Shown here: positions 60,523-64,000 of the stretch, piece by piece | Position numbering within the stretch: position 1 is the first letter of the stretch | Layout of the letters: every line of letters starts with the position of its first letter | From: Rhizomys pruinosus | Taxonomy: Eukaryota > Chordata > Mammalia > Rodentia > Spalacidae | Direction of reading: 5' to 3' | DNA length: 64,000 bases | NCBI GenBank assembly: GCA_009823505.1 | Contig: VZQC01005068.1 | Span: 2,072,406-2,136,405, forward strand | The notes under the pieces: model-generated | What the model saw: the letters and a program-made list of their open reading frames with translations, nothing else | What the model was told of the DNA's origin: nothing | The model's database searches: none | Position numbers and translations under genes: made by a program

Positions 60523-62056
60523 GTACTGGGGTGCAGGCGGCCTGGCTGGAGGAACTGAGCGGGTACTGGCCTCAGGGGCACCCCCTCCCTTCCGAGTGCA
60601 GCACCCCTGCACCCTGCCAGTCAGTCAGAGGTGCAGAAGGAACTGAGGACTTGATGGGGTAGGGCAGGGGCAGGGAGTCTAGAGAAGACCACTCAGGTCC
60701 CACCGTTGTCAGCCATGTGGTAGATTTGATGTGAGAATGTTCTATTGTGCTCTTGGGTCGGGTGACTCCCAAAGGCGGGCTCTGCCATGTGTGTTCTAAG
60801 AGGCTTCTGGGTGCTCAGACTCTGTGTCTGAGATGTAAGAGTGCCCATGCCAAGGTGTAGGTTGATCACCACCACCAACTGCCTCAGTGGCAGAGCAGAA
60901 TGGTTAGCCCTCATTACAGGGCATGGGCCCAGGGAAGCCTGCAGTCCTGCTCAAGGTCGCGAACGGCAACTGAATGCGCAGGAGGGCTTTGTCCCAGCCG
61001 CTAGGTTCTGTGTCTTGGCATGCAGCCTTGGCTTCGGGCCATCTGAGATTTACTGCTTTCATCCTAGAAGTAAGACAAAGAGTATTGCTGCCGCAGGAGA
61101 GATTGAAATTAAACTCTGGGAAGGTCTTTCCCATTCTTAGGACCCTGGGGTGGTAGCTTCCCTAAGTCTGATCAAGAATGGGCTTCTGTACGGACAGGGC
61201 AGCCCTGCTCTAAAGATGCAGGTGACCTGACCAGGCTGACATGCACGAGAAACTCAAAGAAATGGGTGATTTATTTTCAACGTGGGCCAGAAGATTACCT
61301 CATTAAAACTATATCCTCCGCCTCCCAGCACCAAACGCTGGGCTGGAGCTGTGGTGCAAAACATAAAATCGTGAAATCGTCCTTACATATTGACTGTCTG
61401 AGCCTAGCCTCAGCAGCAGGCAAATCTTGCGGGCTAACCTATTTCCATGTCACACGGCTTCTGCGAACAGAGTGCCAGGGAAAACAAGCGGCATCTAGAC
61501 AGCTCCCCCTTATCTTCCTTAAGCCAAGTGAGAGCTAAGCGGACAATCTGTACAAGTCCATGGTCCCCAAATCATATTTAATTGGTAGGGGTGGCAGTTC
61601 TGGGTGTGAGCGTGCACACATGGGTGCTTATGGCAAGGGCGAGGATTGGGGTACTTGCCATTCAAATTCGGGAGGAGGATTCTGTGAGCCTTCATGCTGG
61701 AGGGCAGGATGGGGCGCAAGGGTACCCGCCCATCACAGGTAGACCTGGTGGCATTTCCAGCCAGTAGGCCTGGCAGCGTGGGGCCTGTTTGTTCTCTGCA
61801 TGTGGTATGTCCTCAGTTGTGAAGGGTGTGTGGAGGGGAAGCTGGTATACCATTGGATTCAGAATTCAAAAGATAGAGGATGTGCTTTGTGGCTCCCTCC
61901 CCACAGCCTCCCTGGGGCAGTGCCACCCAGTGCATTCCTGTCAGTCTTTCCAGAATTAGGCACTATACACCTCTCTCGTTTGCATCCAGGTGTGATGCTG
62001 ACTGACTAATTGTTTCCATGGAGATCATTCTATGTCCATGAACAGGGTGATACTTT
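60523..62056. other. Unique stretch, partly conserved-looking
   Basis: Unique DNA. 61260-61580 is AT-balanced with motifs such as 'gtgatttattttc', 'ctcattaaaac' and 'catatttaattgg' and could be a noncoding conserved element. No gene recognised. Confidence 0.35.
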
Positions 62057-62071
62057 AAAAAAATATATTCT

Positions 62072-62320
62072 GGGGCTGGAGAGATGGCCTAGTGGTTAAG
62101 AACGCCGACCGCTCTTACAGAGGACCCGAGTTCGATCCCCAGCAACCACATGGCGGCCAAGAACCGTCTGAAACTCCAATTCCAGGAGAACTCCATTTCC
62201 AGGGGAATCTGACACCCTCTTCTGACTTCCGCGGCATTGCACGACACGGGTGCACAGACTTGCATGCAGACAGTACATTCAGATACAAAAATAAATAAAA
62301 TTAATAAAAAATAAATAAAT
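62072..62320 (+). mobile_element. B2/B3 SINE, internal-duplication subfamily, young
   Basis: Complete copy with many intact CpGs. It carries 'actccaattccaggagaac' followed by 'tccatttccagg', the same internal duplication as at 37214. It is flanked by 'aaaaaatatattct' at 62058-62071 and 62321-62334. Confidence 0.97.
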
Positions 62321-62334
62321 AAAAAATATATTCT

Positions 62335-62468
62335 AAGCCGGGCATGGTAGCGTACATCTTTAATCCCAGTACTCGGGAGGCAGAAGCTGGTAGATCTCTG
62401 TGAGTTCAAGGCCAGCCTGGTCTACATAGTGAGTTCTAGGCCAGTTAGGTCTTCAGGGAGAAAAATAT
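62335..62468 (+). mobile_element. B1 SINE
   Basis: It starts right after the B2/B3 target-site duplication ('aagccgggcatggtagcg') and ends 'gtcttcagggagaaaaatat', losing the last few B1 bases. Confidence 0.92.
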
Positions 62469-62682
62469 ATATTACTTATTATTGTTATGTATATGAGTGT
62501 ATTGCCTGTATGTGTAAGTGCGCCCATGTTGTGCAATGCCTGCAGAGGTCAGAAGAGGGCACTGGATCCCCTGGAACCAGATTATGGATGGTTGTCAGCT
62601 CCATGTGGGTCCTGGGCACTGAACCCAGGTCCTCCACAAGAGCAGCCAGTGCTCTTAACTGCTGAGCCATCTCTCCAGCCCC
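62469..62682 (-). mobile_element. B2/B3 SINE, old
   Basis: Antisense: 'tgagtgtattgcctgtatg', 'ggcactggatcccctggaacc', 'ctgagccatctctccagcccc'. Confidence 0.9.
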
Positions 62683-62765
62683 ATGGGGTGACACTCTTGA
62701 GCTGTCTGTGATGTTCCCACACAAGTGGAGCAAAGACCCTCCCAGATGTGCCAAATGCAAAGTGT

Positions 62766-63155
62766 TCTAGTTTGTTTCTGTCACTGTGGTAAAACACTGA
62801 CCAAAACCAACTGGGATATTTTAGCTTACAGGCTTCAGTCTATACTGAGGGAAACCAAGACAGGAACTCAAGGCAAGAGCTTAAAGCAGAAACCACTGGA
62901 GGAATGCTGTTTACTGGCTGGCTCCCAGGCACATGTGCAGCTACCTTTCTTAAACAGCCGAGGCCCACCTGCCTCGGGATGGTATCACCCACAGTGGCCG
63001 GGACTCTCTTACATGAATTAGTAATCGAGAAAATATAGACATTGCCGCAGGCCAATCTGTTGGAGGTAATTCCTTATTTGAGGTTACCTCTTTGCAAGTG
63101 TGTTAACCTGACAACTAAGATCACCTATCACATGAGGCCTGTGACCCCTCTTCTA
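62766..63155 (+). mobile_element. Solo terminal segment of the 'gataaaacac' repeat family
   Basis: Complete copy with the landmarks of 6845-7240: 'ctgtggtaaaacactgacc', 'aggaactcaaggcaagagc', 'ttactggctggctcc', 'ttatttgaggttacctc', 'gtgttaacctgacaac'. Confidence 0.65.
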
Positions 63156-64000
63156 GACCAGAGCACAATGTGGGCTCATGCGAGGCCTTTGACTCCCTTC
63201 CTGGACCCCCCCTATGTGCTGGGATGTGCTGAGTGCACACTAGACCTTTACATCTGCTCAGTTGTCCTTCCTTCTGTCCACAACTAAGTCCCTAAGTGCT
63301 AAGGGTGCGGAGTACCTGCAGACATGCTGTCTCTGTGTGGTAGAGGACGCCCCTCTCCCCCAGGCTTGGTCTCCATGCCCTTCTCTGGCCACCTGCAGAC
63401 TTCTTCCTTTGGTTTGCTCCACATGACAGGGGCTGGCAGGGGTGAAGGGGAGGTTAAGAGAAAGGACATGTCTACCGAGTTGTCACCTGCTCCCAAACCC
63501 GTCCACCTCAATTCATACTTGTACTCAGCAGAGGGAAGAGGCCTGGTGGGCATTGAGTGGCCAGGTTTCTGCTGCTCTGGTTGGTGCTGGTGTACAGGCC
63601 CCACCCACTGCCTTCCCAGTCCTGGAGTCATTGCAGTCCTGTGTACTAAGACAGACGGTGTTTGATAGACTGATGGCTAATAGCCAGTGCTAGGGGGGAG
63701 GGGGCTGCTCGGTACCTTCTCTTCTGTCCAGTTCCCACGCAGGGAACAGTAACTCCCACTGCTCCTTACATCTCCCGTCAGTTCTTCCCTGGGGAACGTG
63801 AAAAGGCAGATTTAGGCTCGAATAGCTCTGCTGTCCAGAAGTGTGACCTTGGGCAGGTGATGCTCACCTGCCTCCCAGCAGCACTATTGAACCATATGAC
63901 ACTCGGGTCACCCTCCCAGGCGGAGGCTGGAGCAGCCCTGCCCTCCACGGATCAGCTGTGGTCACTAAACCTGCTTTTGCTGAGGTGTCCTGTGACTGCC
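63156..64000. other. Unique stretch to the window end
   Basis: Unique DNA. A sense MIR core ('gaagtgtgaccttgggcagg') lies at about 63830-63885. Frames of 81-113 codons at 63042-63693 overlap one another without exon borders. Confidence 0.4.

Noticed and set aside
1..64000. CRISPR arrays, bacterial operons, phage or plasmid features, tRNA or rRNA genes
   Set aside because: None seen. tRNA-like A/B boxes belong to B2/B3, ID and MIR SINEs. Tandem repeats lack CRISPR repeat-spacer structure. The composition is that of a rodent genome.

Overview
This window reads as nuclear DNA of a muroid rodent. It is packed with B1 (7SL-derived), B2/B3 (tRNA-derived), ID and B4 SINEs, rodent LINE-1-like debris, ancient MIR and L1M remnants, and long (GT)n, (TCC)n and (CT)n microsatellites. 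The youngest B1 and B2/B3 copies do not match the forms I know from house mouse, rat or Chinese hamster. Their B2/B3 tail contains a 'GCATTGCATGACA' block and 'GCATGCAGACAGTACATTCA'. A gerbil, spiny-mouse or other muroid lineage is therefore more likely, but I cannot name the species. Short N runs and a single N show it is assembly sequence.

I recognise no complete protein-coding gene. Every long open frame is explained by SINEs, microsatellites or CpG-rich DNA. The best gene signal is a CpG island at about 39.2-41.3 kb. It has a CCAAT box, GC boxes and a strong plus-strand splice donor at 40696, so it is probably the promoter and mostly untranslated first exon of an unidentified gene. Around it (about 38.5-46.0 kb) there is no B1 or B2/B3, while several old MIR copies survive. 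Four stretches elsewhere have splice-site-like borders, an open frame and locally retained CpGs: 1246-1364 (-), 29519-29714 (+), 53148-53217 (-) and 60440-60522 (+). They are offered as weak exon candidates.

Layout: 0-3 kb, L1M end, one copy of a 203-bp duplication and an exon candidate. 3-14 kb, dense nested retroelements, including an LTR-like composite at 4.15-7.24 kb and a hairpin at 11.7 kb. 14-29 kb, alternating unique DNA and SINE clusters, with an inverted repeat at 17.7/18.3 kb and an L1/B2 composite at 20.0 kb. 29-39 kb, mostly unique DNA with small tandem duplications, a CTCF-like site and the second copy of the 203-bp duplication. 39-46 kb, the CpG island and a SINE-poor flank. 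46-52.4 kb, dense SINEs. 52.4-58.3 kb, mostly unique. 58.3-60.2 kb, a CA-rich block followed by a GT-rich block. 60.2-64 kb, unique DNA with a late SINE cluster.

The most interesting observation is a composite SINE. A B2/B3 head of about 100 nt (the tRNA-like Pol III promoter part) is joined directly to a B1 body at 'CTTTAA'. It occurs three times (16.2, 31.4 and 49.8 kb), and each unit as a whole lies between its own target-site duplication. It therefore looks like a mobile dimeric SINE family, comparable in design to B4 (ID+B1) but with a B2/B3 head.
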